This document shows positions 56,825 to 64,000 of a DNA stretch of 64,000 nt, piece by piece. A program made the position numbers and the translations under genes. The DNA is from Enterobacter kobei (lineage in GTDB: Bacteria; Pseudomonadota; Gammaproteobacteria; Enterobacterales; Enterobacteriaceae). Numbering within the stretch: position 1 is the first letter of the stretch; every line of letters starts with the position of its first letter. The stretch is from the NCBI RefSeq assembly GCF_018323985.1, contig NZ_AP024590.1:4558720-4622719 (forward strand). Reading direction: 5' to 3'. Below the pieces are notes generated by a model. That model saw only the letters and a list, made by a program, of their open reading frames with translations, was not told the DNA's origin and did no database searches.

Positions 56825-58162
56825 ATGAGCCAACAACACACCACCCAGCCATCAGGCCAGGGGTTGCTCGACCGCGTGTTTAAACTGCGTGAACACGGCA
56901 CAACGGCACGCACCGAAGTGATCGCCGGGTTCACCACCTTTCTGACGATGGTATACATCGTTTTTGTTAACCCACAAATCCTGGGTGCCGCTGGCATGGA
57001 TACCAGCGCGGTGTTCGTGACCACCTGTCTGATTGCAGCGCTTGGCAGCATTCTGATGGGGTTGTTCGCTAACCTGCCGGTTGCGCTGGCACCGGCGATG
57101 GGGCTGAACGCTTTCTTTGCTTTTGTAGTGGTGGGCGCAATGGGTCTGCCGTGGCAGATCGGCATGGGCGCGATTTTCTGGGGTGCGGTTGGCCTGTTAC
57201 TGCTGACGATTTTCCGCGTGCGTTACTGGATGATCGCCAATATCCCGGTCAGTTTGCGCGTGGGCATCACCAGCGGTATCGGTTTATTCATCGGTATGAT
57301 GGGTCTGAAAAATGCCGGTGTGATCGTGGCGAACCCGGAAACCCTCGTCAGCATTGGTAATCTGTCGTCGCACAGCGTACTGCTGGGCGTGCTCGGCTTC
57401 TTCATTATCGCCATTCTCGCCTCGCGTAACATTCACGCGGCGGTGCTGGTCTCCATCGTGGTGACCACGCTGCTGGGCTGGATGCTGGGTGATGTGCATT
57501 ACGGTGGCATTGTTTCTGCACCGCCGAGCGTGACCAGTGTGATTGGTCATGTGGATTTAGCCGGTTCTTTTAACCTGGGCCTCGCGGGCGTGATCTTCTC
57601 GTTCATGCTGGTAAACCTGTTCGACTCCTCCGGTACGCTGATTGGCGTGACGGACAAAGCGGGTCTGGCAGATGAAAAAGGCAAATTCCCGCGCATGAAG
57701 CAGGCGCTGTTTGTGGATAGCGTGTCGTCGGTGGCGGGCTCATTTATCGGCACCTCTTCCGTGACCGCGTACATTGAATCCTCTTCCGGCGTTTCCGTAG
57801 GTGGCCGTACCGGCCTGACCGCGGTGGTGGTGGGTGTGCTGTTCCTGCTGGTGATTTTCCTGTCGCCGCTGGCGGGCATGGTGCCGCCGTACGCTGCTGC
57901 TGGCGCGCTGATTTACGTGGGCGTGCTGATGACGTCCAGTTTAGCGCGTGTGAAATGGGATGATCTGACCGAAGCGGTACCGGCGTTTATCACTGCCGTT
58001 ATGATGCCGTTCAGCTTCTCGATCACCGAAGGTATCGCGCTGGGCTTTATCTCTTACTGCGTGATGAAAATCGGTACCGGTCGTCTGCGCGAACTCAGCC
58101 CTTGTGTGGTGATTGTCGCGCTGCTGTTTGTGCTGAAGATTGCATTTATCGACGCGCACTAA
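56825..58162 (+). CDS. adeP: Adenine permease AdeP (YieG)
   Basis: High-affinity adenine:H+ symporter of the AzgA/NCS2-like family, 445 aa from ATG 56825 (MSQQHTTQPSGQGLLDRVFK), the K-12 length; a TTG two codons upstream is less likely. About 12-14 spans; the family motifs APAMGLNAFFAF and VNLFDSSGTLIGVTDKAG and the later GTSSVTAYIESSSGVSVGGRTGL are present. In E. coli the next gene is yieF (quinone/chromate reductase), which is absent here. Confidence 0.98.
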   Translation: MSQQHTTQPSGQGLLDRVFKLREHGTTARTEVIAGFTTFLTMVYIVFVNPQILGAAGMDTSAVFVTTCLIAALGSILMGLFANLPVALAPAMGLNAFFAFVVVGAMGLPWQIGMGAIFWGAVGLLLLTIFRVRYWMIANIPVSLRVGITSGIGLFIGMMGLKNAGVIVANPETLVSIGNLSSHSVLLGVLGFFIIAILASRNIHAAVLVSIVVTTLLGWMLGDVHYGGIVSAPPSVTSVIGHVDLAGSFNLGLAGVIFSFMLVNLFDSSGTLIGVTDKAGLADEKGKFPRMKQALFVDSVSSVAGSFIGTSSVTAYIESSSGVSVGGRTGLTAVVVGVLFLLVIFLSPLAGMVPPYAAAGALIYVGVLMTSSLARVKWDDLTEAVPAFITAVMMPFSFSITEGIALGFISYCVMKIGTGRLRELSPCVVIVALLFVLKIAFIDAH

Positions 58163-58170
58163 TCCTTGCT

Positions 58171-58202
58171 CCCTCATCCTGGCAACATGGCCGGGATGAG
58201 GG
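58171..58202. terminator. Palindrome between convergent adeP and yieE
   Basis: CCCTCATCC-TGGC...GGCC-GGGATGAGGG: nine-base arms around a partly paired centre. Sits between two convergent stops without T-runs. The GATGAGGG arm resembles the repeat family at 49018 and 55934. Confidence 0.6.
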
Positions 58203-58213
58203 CAGATCCACGC

Positions 58214-58939
58214 TCAGGCAGGTAAACTGCTGAACCGCATCAGACGCGCCGCAGGGGCATTCGCCCGCTGTTGAATATCCGGCAGGCTACTCCAGCCGCT
58301 TCTGCTGTCAAACGCCCAGATCCGCAGCGTTTCCATCGCTGGCGAAACGGCCACCGACCAGATCAGCACATCCTCCGCATCACACAATGCTTCCACAGGG
58401 GCCGCCAGTGCCGCCCGCAAACGACCAGCACCCGGCAGCAGCTGTAACAGTTCCGGTGAGTCCTGCGTCTGGCTGGTCATCTTTAACACGCTCTGACGCA
58501 GCGTGATGAGCTGTGTCTGGGCTTCATTCGGATCGCTCTGGTTACTGATCCACAGCTTTTCATTGTTGCTGAAGATGTGCCGCTCCTGTGCCAGGGGGCT
58601 GTGCAGGCCACGGGTTGTGCGCTGAAGCTCCATATCCAGCCCACAAATGCCCTCGGTGGTGATCGCCACGCCGACCATATTCCCGGCGTAGGCGAGCGAG
58701 AAATGCGGTAACTGCACATCAAAAAAGACCGGGCGGCCGTTGGGCTGGATCACGATGTCCGGCAGTTCGCTGATGCCGTAAAGCATAAACATCAGTTCGG
58801 CGAGTAATGCCCGGGAGGCCAGAAAGCGGTGGCGTTGATGTTCTGGTAGTTGTCGTGCGGCGTGGTGGCAGGCAGAAGGTAGCCTCGTTGAGGTAAGATG
58901 ACCATCAGTCAGAATCCCTCTTGCAAAGTGTGTTGCCAT
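58214..58939 (-). CDS. yieE: Sfp-type 4'-phosphopantetheinyl transferase-like protein YieE
   Basis: 241 aa from ATG 58939 (MATHFARGILTDGHLTSTRL); GGAG lies 7 nt upstream, and an ATG 12 codons earlier is not supported by homology. Contains the PPTase elements FSLAYAGNMVGVAIT and GLDMELQRTTRG (Mg-binding D and E). No PKS or NRPS carrier protein is nearby, so the acceptor is unknown. Convergent with adeP. Confidence 0.93.
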   Translation of the reverse strand: MATHFARGILTDGHLTSTRLPSACHHAARQLPEHQRHRFLASRALLAELMFMLYGISELPDIVIQPNGRPVFFDVQLPHFSLAYAGNMVGVAITTEGICGLDMELQRTTRGLHSPLAQERHIFSNNEKLWISNQSDPNEAQTQLITLRQSVLKMTSQTQDSPELLQLLPGAGRLRAALAAPVEALCDAEDVLIWSVAVSPAMETLRIWAFDSRSGWSSLPDIQQRANAPAARLMRFSSLPA

Positions 58940-59084
58940 TTTTCGCTCCGTGATAATGGTCTGAAGATCAGACAACGAGGAAAACTAATGGCCTGTATTG
59001 TGCGCAGGTTTGATAAAGGAAAAAAGGGGATTTGAACCACTGTGCCGGAATTTTACATTTCCTTTAACAGCAGCACGTAAAAAC

Positions 59085-59113
59085 GAAAAAACCCGCCAGA
59101 GGCGGGTTTTAAA
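59085..59113 (-). terminator. cspA terminator
   Basis: On the minus strand AAAACCCGCC-TCT-GGCGGGTTTTTTC: an 8-bp GC stem plus T-run, 25 bp after the cspA stop. Confidence 0.93.
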
Positions 59114-59137
59114 ATACTGTGCTTAGAACGAGGAAGC

Positions 59138-59350
59138 TTACAGGCTTACAACGTTACCAGCTGCCGGGCCTTTAGCGCCGCTTTCGATGGTGAAGGACAC
59201 TTTCTGACCTTCGTCCAGAGATTTGTAGCCATCGTTCTGGATAGCAGAGAAGTGTACGAACACATCTTTAGAGCCATCGTCAGGAGTGATGAAGCCGAAA
59301 CCTTTATCAGCGTTGAACCATTTTACCAGACCAGTCATTTTAGCAGACAT
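59138..59350 (-). CDS. cspA: Cold shock protein CspA (paralogue at a non-E. coli locus)
   Basis: 70-aa RNA chaperone opening MSAKMTGLVKWFNADKGFGF; differs from E. coli CspA at only a few positions (Ala3, Leu8 and a residue near the C-terminus). RNP1 KGFGFI and RNP2 VFVHF are intact. AAGGTAA precedes the ATG. In E. coli cspA maps far away near glyS; here a gene with the full cspA leader and terminator lies between yieE and mnmE, where E. coli has the tna genes. It may be a second copy or the sole CspA of this strain. Confidence 0.96.
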   Translation of the reverse strand: MSAKMTGLVKWFNADKGFGFITPDDGSKDVFVHFSAIQNDGYKSLDEGQKVSFTIESGAKGPAAGNVVSL

Positions 59351-59509
59351 AGAAATTACCTTTGATATTGAATTAGTGCCTTACGGCGTGATGGTGTGCT
59401 TGACAGAATTTTTGAAGCGATTAAGAGAAGCTCACGACGAAGGGTATCTTTGGATAACTTCTGGAGGACTACTTTACTAACTGCTTTAAAGGTCTGTGCG
59501 TCAAACCAA
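59351..59509 (-). promoter_or_regulatory. cspA 5' UTR RNA thermosensor with cold box
   Basis: About 159 nt between a predicted start at ~59509 and the ATG, the same length as in E. coli cspA. The minus strand begins GGTTTGACGCACAGACCTTT, matching the cold box TTGACGTACAGACC with one change. The middle and 3' parts (TTAATCGCTTCAAAAATTCT; AGCACACCATCACGCCGTAA) also align. In E. coli this leader refolds in the cold to expose the ribosome binding site. Confidence 0.85.
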
Positions 59510-59563
59510 TGAGTCTATTAACGCACAGATCCCCGGTGAGGTGCAACGTTTATTTTAAATCGA

Positions 59564-60928
59564 TCACTTACCGATGCAAAAACTGGAGAAGATCCGGCCT
59601 AACAGATCGTCGGACGTGAACTCGCCGGTGATCTCGCTTAACGCCAGTTGCGCCAGCCGCAGCTCCTCTGCCAGCAGCTCGCCTGCCCATGCGCCGAGCA
59701 GTTGTGCTTTACCCTGTTGCAGATGATCAGCCGCCAGCTCCAGTGCCTGCAAATGACGACGACGCGCCATAAAACCGCCTTCCATACGCGTATCAAAGCC
59801 CATACTGGCCTTAAGATGATGGCGCAGCACATCCACACCTTCACCGGTACGCGCGGACAGACGTACAAGTGAGTGACCATTCACATCGCTGATGCCCAGC
59901 GTCTCGCCGGTGATATCTGCTTTGTTACGCACCACCGTAATGGGTAATTTTACCGGCAGACGGGCGATAAAATCGGGCCAGATCTCTGCCGGGTCAACCG
60001 CGCTGGTGGTGGTACCGTCTACCATAAACAGTACCCGGTCGGCCTGTTCGATCTCCTGCCAGGCGCGCTCAATACCAATACGCTCGACTTCATCGCTGGC
60101 TTCGCGCAGCCCTGCGGTGTCAATGATATGCAGCGGCATCCCGTCGATATGAATATGCTCGCGCAGCACATCGCGCGTGGTGCCCGCGATGTCGGTGACA
60201 ATCGCTGCCTCACGCCCGGCCAGCGCGTTAAGCAGGCTTGATTTACCGGCGTTTGGACGGCCCGCGATCACCACTTTCATCCCTTCACGCAGCAGGCTGC
60301 CCTGACGCGCTTCCGCGCGAACGGCATCCAGATCGCCAATGACCTCGTTGAGCTGCGCTTCTATTTTGCCGTCAGAAAGAAAATCAATTTCCTCATCCGG
60401 GAAGTCGATGGCGGCTTCAACGTAAATGCGTAAGTGAGTGAGTGCTTCCACCAGATGATTAACGCGCGCGGAAAACGCGCCCTGCAACGAGTTCAGTGCC
60501 GAACGTGCCGCCTGTTCTGAACTGGCGTCGATGAGATCGGCGATGGCCTCAGCCTGGGCTAAATCCAGTTTATCGTTCAGAAATGCGCGTTCAGAGAACT
60601 CACCAGGCCGCGCAATGCGCACGCCAGGGATCCTCAGAATGCGCTTTAACAGCAGATCGAGAATCACTGGGCCGCCGTGCCCTTGTAGCTCCAGTACGTC
60701 TTCACCGGTAAAGGAGTTCGGGCCGGGGAACCACAGCGCGATACCCTGATCCAGAGCGCTGCCGTCAGCATCTTTAAACGGCAGGTAATCGGCGTAACGT
60801 GGTTTGGGTAGTTTACCCAGCACAACATCCGCAACCTCTCGCGCTTTCAGGCCAGAGATGCGCAGAATGCCCACGCCACCGCGTCCGGGGGGGGTGGCCT
60901 GAGCAACGATAGTGTCGTTATGGCTCAT
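59564..60928 (-). CDS. mnmE: tRNA modification GTPase MnmE (TrmE)
   Basis: Acts with MnmG on tRNA wobble U34, using formyl-THF/methylene-THF and GTP. 454 aa, as in E. coli. N-terminal folate domain (MSHNDTIVAQATPPGRGGVG), helical domain, Ras-like G domain with G1 GRPNAGKSSLL, G2 TTRD, G3 DTAGLRE and G4 NKAD, and the C-terminal CIGK (FCIGK) motif. Downstream of yidC. Confidence 0.99.
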   Translation of the reverse strand: MSHNDTIVAQATPPGRGGVGILRISGLKAREVADVVLGKLPKPRYADYLPFKDADGSALDQGIALWFPGPNSFTGEDVLELQGHGGPVILDLLLKRILRIPGVRIARPGEFSERAFLNDKLDLAQAEAIADLIDASSEQAARSALNSLQGAFSARVNHLVEALTHLRIYVEAAIDFPDEEIDFLSDGKIEAQLNEVIGDLDAVRAEARQGSLLREGMKVVIAGRPNAGKSSLLNALAGREAAIVTDIAGTTRDVLREHIHIDGMPLHIIDTAGLREASDEVERIGIERAWQEIEQADRVLFMVDGTTTSAVDPAEIWPDFIARLPVKLPITVVRNKADITGETLGISDVNGHSLVRLSARTGEGVDVLRHHLKASMGFDTRMEGGFMARRRHLQALELAADHLQQGKAQLLGAWAGELLAEELRLAQLALSEITGEFTSDDLLGRIFSSFCIGK

Positions 60929-60950
60929 GATTTATCTCGTTAAAAAAAAT

Positions 60951-60974
60951 AAAAAAGGCGGTCATTTGACCGCC
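60951..60974 (-). terminator. Terminator downstream of yidC
   Basis: Minus strand GGCGGTCA-AA-TGACCGCC followed by TTTTTTATTTTTTTT, upstream of mnmE. It separates yidC from mnmE, which must then have its own promoter or depend on read-through. Confidence 0.92.
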
Positions 60975-60993
60975 CTCTCTGTACTTTCCTTTT

Positions 60994-61023
60994 GCCGGGA
61001 GGCGCTGCGCTAACCCGGCCTAC
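60994..61023. repeat. Single REP unit downstream of yidC
   Basis: GCCGGGAGGCGCTGCGCTAACCCGGCCTAC, an imperfect palindrome of the same type as those at 29196, 38728 and 52448. Confidence 0.8.
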
Positions 61024-61032
61024 AGCTTATGA

Positions 61033-62679
61033 TCAGGAGCTTTTCTTCTCGCGGCTATGCAGGCCACGTTTCTCCAGACCACGGTAAATCAGCTGCTGCT
61101 GCAGAATGGTCACCAGGTTGCTGACGATATAGTACAGCACCAGACCAGACGGGAACCACAGGAAGAACACCGTAAAGATGACCGGCATAAAGGTCATGAT
61201 TTTCTGCTGCATCGGATCGGTAACGGTCGTTGGCGACATCTTCTGAATGAAGAACATCGTTACGCCCATCAGGATCGGCAGAATGTAGTACGGGTCTTGT
61301 GCGGACAGGTCATGGATCCACAGGGCGAACGGCGCATGACGCAGTTCAATGGAGCCCATCAGCATATAGTACAGCGCCAGGAAGATTGGCATCTGGATAA
61401 GCAGCGGGAAGCAGCCACCCAGCGGGTTAACCTTCTCAGCTTTGTACAGCGCCATCATTTCCTGACTCTGACGCTGCTTGTCATCGCCCAGACGCTCACG
61501 CATAGCCTGAATTTTAGGCTGCAGCATACGCATCTTCGCCATGGAGGTGTACTGCGCTTTGGTCAGCGGGTACATGATGCCACGAACGATAAAGGTAATA
61601 ACGATGATGGAGAAGCCCCAGTTACCCAGGAAGCTATGGATCCATTTCAGCAGTTTGAACAGCGGCTGCGAGATGAACCACAACCAGCCGTAATCCACGG
61701 TCAGGTCAAGGTGCGGCGCAACAGCGGCCATTTTGTCCTGAATTTCCGGACCCACCCACAGGGTGCTGCTCAGCGCACCGGTTTGACCCGGCTGTACCAG
61801 AACCGGCGCAGACTTATAGCCGATAGCGGCAATGCCGTTGCCCAGGTTGTTGGTATAGAAATTGTTAGCCACGTCATTACGCGGGATCCACGCGGTTGCG
61901 AAGTACTGTTGCAGCATCGCTACCCAGCCGCCGTTTGCGGTGACGTTCAGGTTCTCGTTGTCAGCAATGGTATCGAATTTGTATTTTTCGTACTTCTCAT
62001 CTGGCGTGGAGTACGCCGCACCACGGAAGGTATGCAGCGCAAAGTTGCTGCTTCCGGTGTCACGATGGGCTGGCAAATTGATGGATTGCTTCAGCTGACC
62101 AAAAGGTGCCACTTCCAGCGGTTTCGCGCTGCTATTCTGCACGTTATAACCGACGTTCACCGCATAATCACCGCGTTTCAGGGTGAAAGTTTTGGTGAAA
62201 GTGTTACCTGCCGCATCGGTAAAGGTCATCGGGATCGCCAGTTCGTTCTGGCCATCCGCCAGCACAAACGCGTCACTGGTGACGTTATACAGCGGACGTG
62301 CGCCGTTAGCCGGATTGTCCGGGCCGTCGCGACCGGTCAGACCGCTCTGTGCCTGATAGATAAACTCCGGGGTGGTTTCCAGCAACTGGAACGGCTCGGA
62401 GGAGCCCAGTTCTTTCGGATAACCTAACAGCTGCGCTTGTTCAATATCACCACCACGGGTGTTGATGGTAAGAGACAGCACATCGGTCTTAACGGTAATC
62501 AGTTTTCCCTGGCCACTGGCTGGTACGCCCTGGTCTGCGGCACTACCCGCTGCGGTGGTCGTAGTCTGCGTGGTCTGCTGCGTCTGAGGCTGAGGATTTT
62601 TATCCTGCTCCCAGGCTTGCCAGATCATGAAAGACACGAACAACAAAGCGATGACAAGAAGATTGCGTTGCGAATCCAT
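61033..62679 (-). CDS. yidC: Membrane protein insertase YidC
   Basis: Inserts proteins such as Fo-c alone or with SecYEG. 548 aa, as in E. coli: TM1 (NLLVIALLFVSFMIWQAWEQ), a large periplasmic domain (about 60-340), then five spans including FSIIVITFIVRGIMYPLTKA with the conserved groove Arg, and a basic C-terminal tail. Two bp after yidD. It serves subunits a and c of the ATP synthase encoded 20 kb away. Confidence 0.99.
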   Translation of the reverse strand: MDSQRNLLVIALLFVSFMIWQAWEQDKNPQPQTQQTTQTTTTAAGSAADQGVPASGQGKLITVKTDVLSLTINTRGGDIEQAQLLGYPKELGSSEPFQLLETTPEFIYQAQSGLTGRDGPDNPANGARPLYNVTSDAFVLADGQNELAIPMTFTDAAGNTFTKTFTLKRGDYAVNVGYNVQNSSAKPLEVAPFGQLKQSINLPAHRDTGSSNFALHTFRGAAYSTPDEKYEKYKFDTIADNENLNVTANGGWVAMLQQYFATAWIPRNDVANNFYTNNLGNGIAAIGYKSAPVLVQPGQTGALSSTLWVGPEIQDKMAAVAPHLDLTVDYGWLWFISQPLFKLLKWIHSFLGNWGFSIIVITFIVRGIMYPLTKAQYTSMAKMRMLQPKIQAMRERLGDDKQRQSQEMMALYKAEKVNPLGGCFPLLIQMPIFLALYYMLMGSIELRHAPFALWIHDLSAQDPYYILPILMGVTMFFIQKMSPTTVTDPMQQKIMTFMPVIFTVFFLWFPSGLVLYYIVSNLVTILQQQLIYRGLEKRGLHSREKKSS

Positions 62680-62681
62680 CG

Positions 62682-62939
62682 TTAGTGTTCTCTGGTATTA
62701 AAAGGTCCTGGCGGGACGGGGTCGTCGCCACCCGGGTGTAAAGGGTGGCATTTTAATACGCGTTTCACCGTCAACCAACTGCCTTTTATCACCCCAAACC
62801 TGCGCAATGCCTCAATTCCGTAGGCCGAGCAGGTTGGAGTGAAACGGCAATGTGGCCCGAGTAGCGGACTAATCAGGCGTTGATAAACCCTTATAAGGGC
62901 TATCAGGAGCCGTGAGCCAGGCGACAGTGACGGCGCCAT
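62682..62939 (-). CDS. yidD: Membrane protein insertion efficiency factor YidD
   Basis: 85 aa, amphipathic and cysteine-containing (HCRFTPTCSAYGIEALRRFG), aids YidC-dependent insertion. Starts MAPSLSPGSRLLIALIRVYQ inside the rnpA 3' end (37-bp overlap), as in E. coli. Confidence 0.98.
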   Translation of the reverse strand: MAPSLSPGSRLLIALIRVYQRLISPLLGPHCRFTPTCSAYGIEALRRFGVIKGSWLTVKRVLKCHPLHPGGDDPVPPGPFNTREH

Positions 62940-63262
62940 AATTTTTCCAACGCTTCCGAGAGAGCACGGTTATCGAGGTCAGCAACCCCCTTTTTCGCCA
63001 CCACCACGAAATCCATTGCAGGAAGTTCATGCTGGCGTAAACGGAAGCTTTCGCGCGTCAGGCGTTTAATCCTGTTGCGTTCATGCGCACGTTTAACATT
63101 TTTCTTGGCGACGGTAAGACCGATGCGGGGATGCCCCAGCGAATTCAGGCGGCCGAGGATGGTGATTTGCGGCGTGCCAGCCCGTTGTGGCTGCTGGAAG
63201 ACGAATGTGAAATGATTGGGAGTTAACAAGCGTAACTCCCTGGGAAATGCGAGCTTAACCAC
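62903..63262 (-). CDS. rnpA: Ribonuclease P protein component (C5)
   Basis: 119-aa basic cofactor of RNase P. GTG start 63262 (MVKLAFPRELRLLTPNHFTF), as in E. coli; the RNR motif is in KRAHERNRIKRLTRESFR. 15 bp after rpmH and overlapping yidD. Confidence 0.99.
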   Translation of the reverse strand: MVKLAFPRELRLLTPNHFTFVFQQPQRAGTPQITILGRLNSLGHPRIGLTVAKKNVKRAHERNRIKRLTRESFRLRQHELPAMDFVVVAKKGVADLDNRALSEALEKLWRRHCRLAHGS

Positions 63263-63277
63263 GCAGGGTTAGCTTTA

Positions 63278-63418
63278 TTACTTGGAAACGGTCAGACGGG
63301 AACGGCCTTTAGCACGACGACGTGCCAGAACCTGACGACCATTTTTAGTAGCCATACGAGCGCGGAAGCCGTGAGAGCGGTTGCGCTTCAGTACAGACGG
63401 TTGAAAAGTGCGTTTCAT
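63278..63418 (-). CDS. rpmH: 50S ribosomal protein L34
   Basis: 46 codons, MKRTFQPSVLKRNRSHGFRA then RMATKNGRQVLARRRAKGRS RLTVSK; invariant in Enterobacteriaceae. AGGTAGAAATCGCC precedes the ATG. Too short for common ORF filters. First gene of rpmH-rnpA-yidD-yidC, divergent from dnaA. Confidence 0.99.
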   Translation of the reverse strand: MKRTFQPSVLKRNRSHGFRARMATKNGRQVLARRRAKGRSRLTVSK

Positions 63419-64000
63419 GGCGATTTCTACCTAAACTTGAATGATTTCACTGACTTTTGCGCCTGCTCGTTTGGCAATGCCAACTGCTTACGCTTCAGTG
63501 TTGGTGAATAAAGAGGCCGGATTGTAATAATTGTACACTCCGGAGTCAATTCTCTTTCCTTATATCCCGCGTATTTTCGCACGATTCTGTCTGTAAAATG
63601 AACAGCCTTAAACGACAAAAATCATACGCTGCGCGCCGGGTGGAGGATTATACGGCCTGGCGACGAAAGCGCAAGGATCCTCAAGGATCTTCCTGAGATC
63701 AATTAAGCAAAATTTTGGCGCTGCTCAGCATATTTTCCAATATGCGGGCTAAATCCTGCCGCACGCCTGCCAGGATCGTTTACACTTACCCGGTTCGGAT
63801 CGCCCTGTGGATAAATAGTGAAGAATCTGTGAGAAACACAAGATCTCTTCGGCTGTTTACGCTATGATCCGCGGTCCCGATCGCGATCCTCGATCGCAGA
63901 AAGGGACAAATCGCAGATAGCGGTTCGCACGTCACCCTTCAGGGTCTTTCAGGGACCTTTTCGACGTGTGTCAACAATCATGAATTTTCAGCCTTTGTCA
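63419..64000. promoter_or_regulatory. rpmH-dnaA divergent promoter region
   Basis: 582 bp to the window edge with no gene. The right part aligns with the E. coli dnaA promoter region: a DnaA box TGTGGATAA at 63806-63814, a -10 TATGAT at 63863-63868 (dnaAp2-like, in GCTATGATCCGCGG), and the leader stretch TTCGACGTGTGTCAACAATCATGAATT near the end. About ten GATC sites lie at 63670-63900. The dnaA start codon is expected some 30-50 bp beyond position 64000. The rpmH promoters must lie within 63430-63600. Confidence 0.85.
63806..63814 (-). promoter_or_regulatory. DnaA box in the dnaA promoter
   Basis: TGTGGATAA (TTATCCACA on the minus strand), perfect consensus. In E. coli the box between dnaAp1 and dnaAp2 mediates autoregulation of dnaA. 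Confidence 0.85.

Noticed and set aside
63427..63618. 63-codon minus-strand frame upstream of rpmH
   Set aside because: Occupies the rpmH promoter region; low-complexity, no homologue, no ribosome binding site of note.

Overview
The window is an origin-proximal chromosome segment of a member of the Enterobacteriaceae. Almost every gene has a close, co-linear counterpart in E. coli K-12, and many products have exactly the K-12 length (PolA 928 aa, Kup 622, YidC 548, GlmS 609, AtpA 513). The differences (no yihF/yihG, no yieF, an extra cspA, a different rRNA-operon context, REP-type repeats) point to a relative such as Enterobacter, Citrobacter, Kosakonia or Lelliottia rather than E. coli. I cannot fix the genus from sequence alone. 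There are no phages, insertion sequences, integrons or CRISPR arrays, and no broken genes apart from typA, which is cut by the window edge.

Layout. 0-5.6 kb: typA (partial, minus) diverges from the nitrogen operon glnA-(GlnZ)-glnL-glnG, which has sigma-54 and NtrC sites, followed by yshB. 5.6-15.5 kb: hemN, an unrecognised 57-aa membrane ORF and yihI; the sRNA csrC; engB; Spot 42 (spf); polA; srkA-dsbA; yihD; mobA-mobB. 15.5-21 kb: a complete rRNA operon on the minus strand (16S, tRNA-Glu, 23S, 5S) with tandem promoters P1 and P2. 21-36 kb: yieP-hsrA, the ribose operon rbsDACBK with rbsR, kup, ravA-viaA, asnA/asnC and mioC. 36.47-36.74 kb: oriC, with five DnaA boxes, a 13-mer unwinding region and dense GATC sites. 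36.8-47 kb: mnmG, rsmG and the whole F1Fo ATP synthase operon atpIBEFHAGDC. 47-56 kb: glmU-glmS and the phosphate operon pstSCAB-phoU behind tandem Pho boxes. 56-64 kb: yieH, adeP, yieE, a cspA copy with a cold-shock leader, then mnmE-yidC-yidD-rnpA-rpmH and the dnaA promoter region at the edge.

How it fits together. This is mostly housekeeping for fast growth near the origin: replication (oriC, polA, the dnaA promoter), translation and RNA modification (rRNA, MnmE/MnmG, RsmG, RnpA, L34, EngB, YihI, TypA), energy (ATP synthase) and envelope precursors (GlmU/GlmS, YidC). Nutrient control loops overlie it: NtrBC for nitrogen, PhoB for phosphate, RbsR/CRP for ribose, PurR for adenine, and the sRNAs Spot 42, CsrC and GlnZ.

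Most interesting points: (1) the rRNA operon has the 5' flank and tRNA spacer of E. coli rrnC but the 3' flank of rrnA, implying rrn-mediated rearrangement or a mis-assembly; (2) the atpC-glmU gap holds two perfect CRP motifs, a 23-codon ORF and its own terminator, a candidate undescribed small-protein or sRNA gene; (3) the rsmG-atpI gap holds overlapping small ORFs, one with a membrane-helix-like stretch; (4) a full cspA paralogue with its RNA-thermosensor leader sits between yieE and mnmE; (5) a 57-aa membrane ORF is wedged between yihI and hemN so that its last codons form hemN's ribosome binding site.
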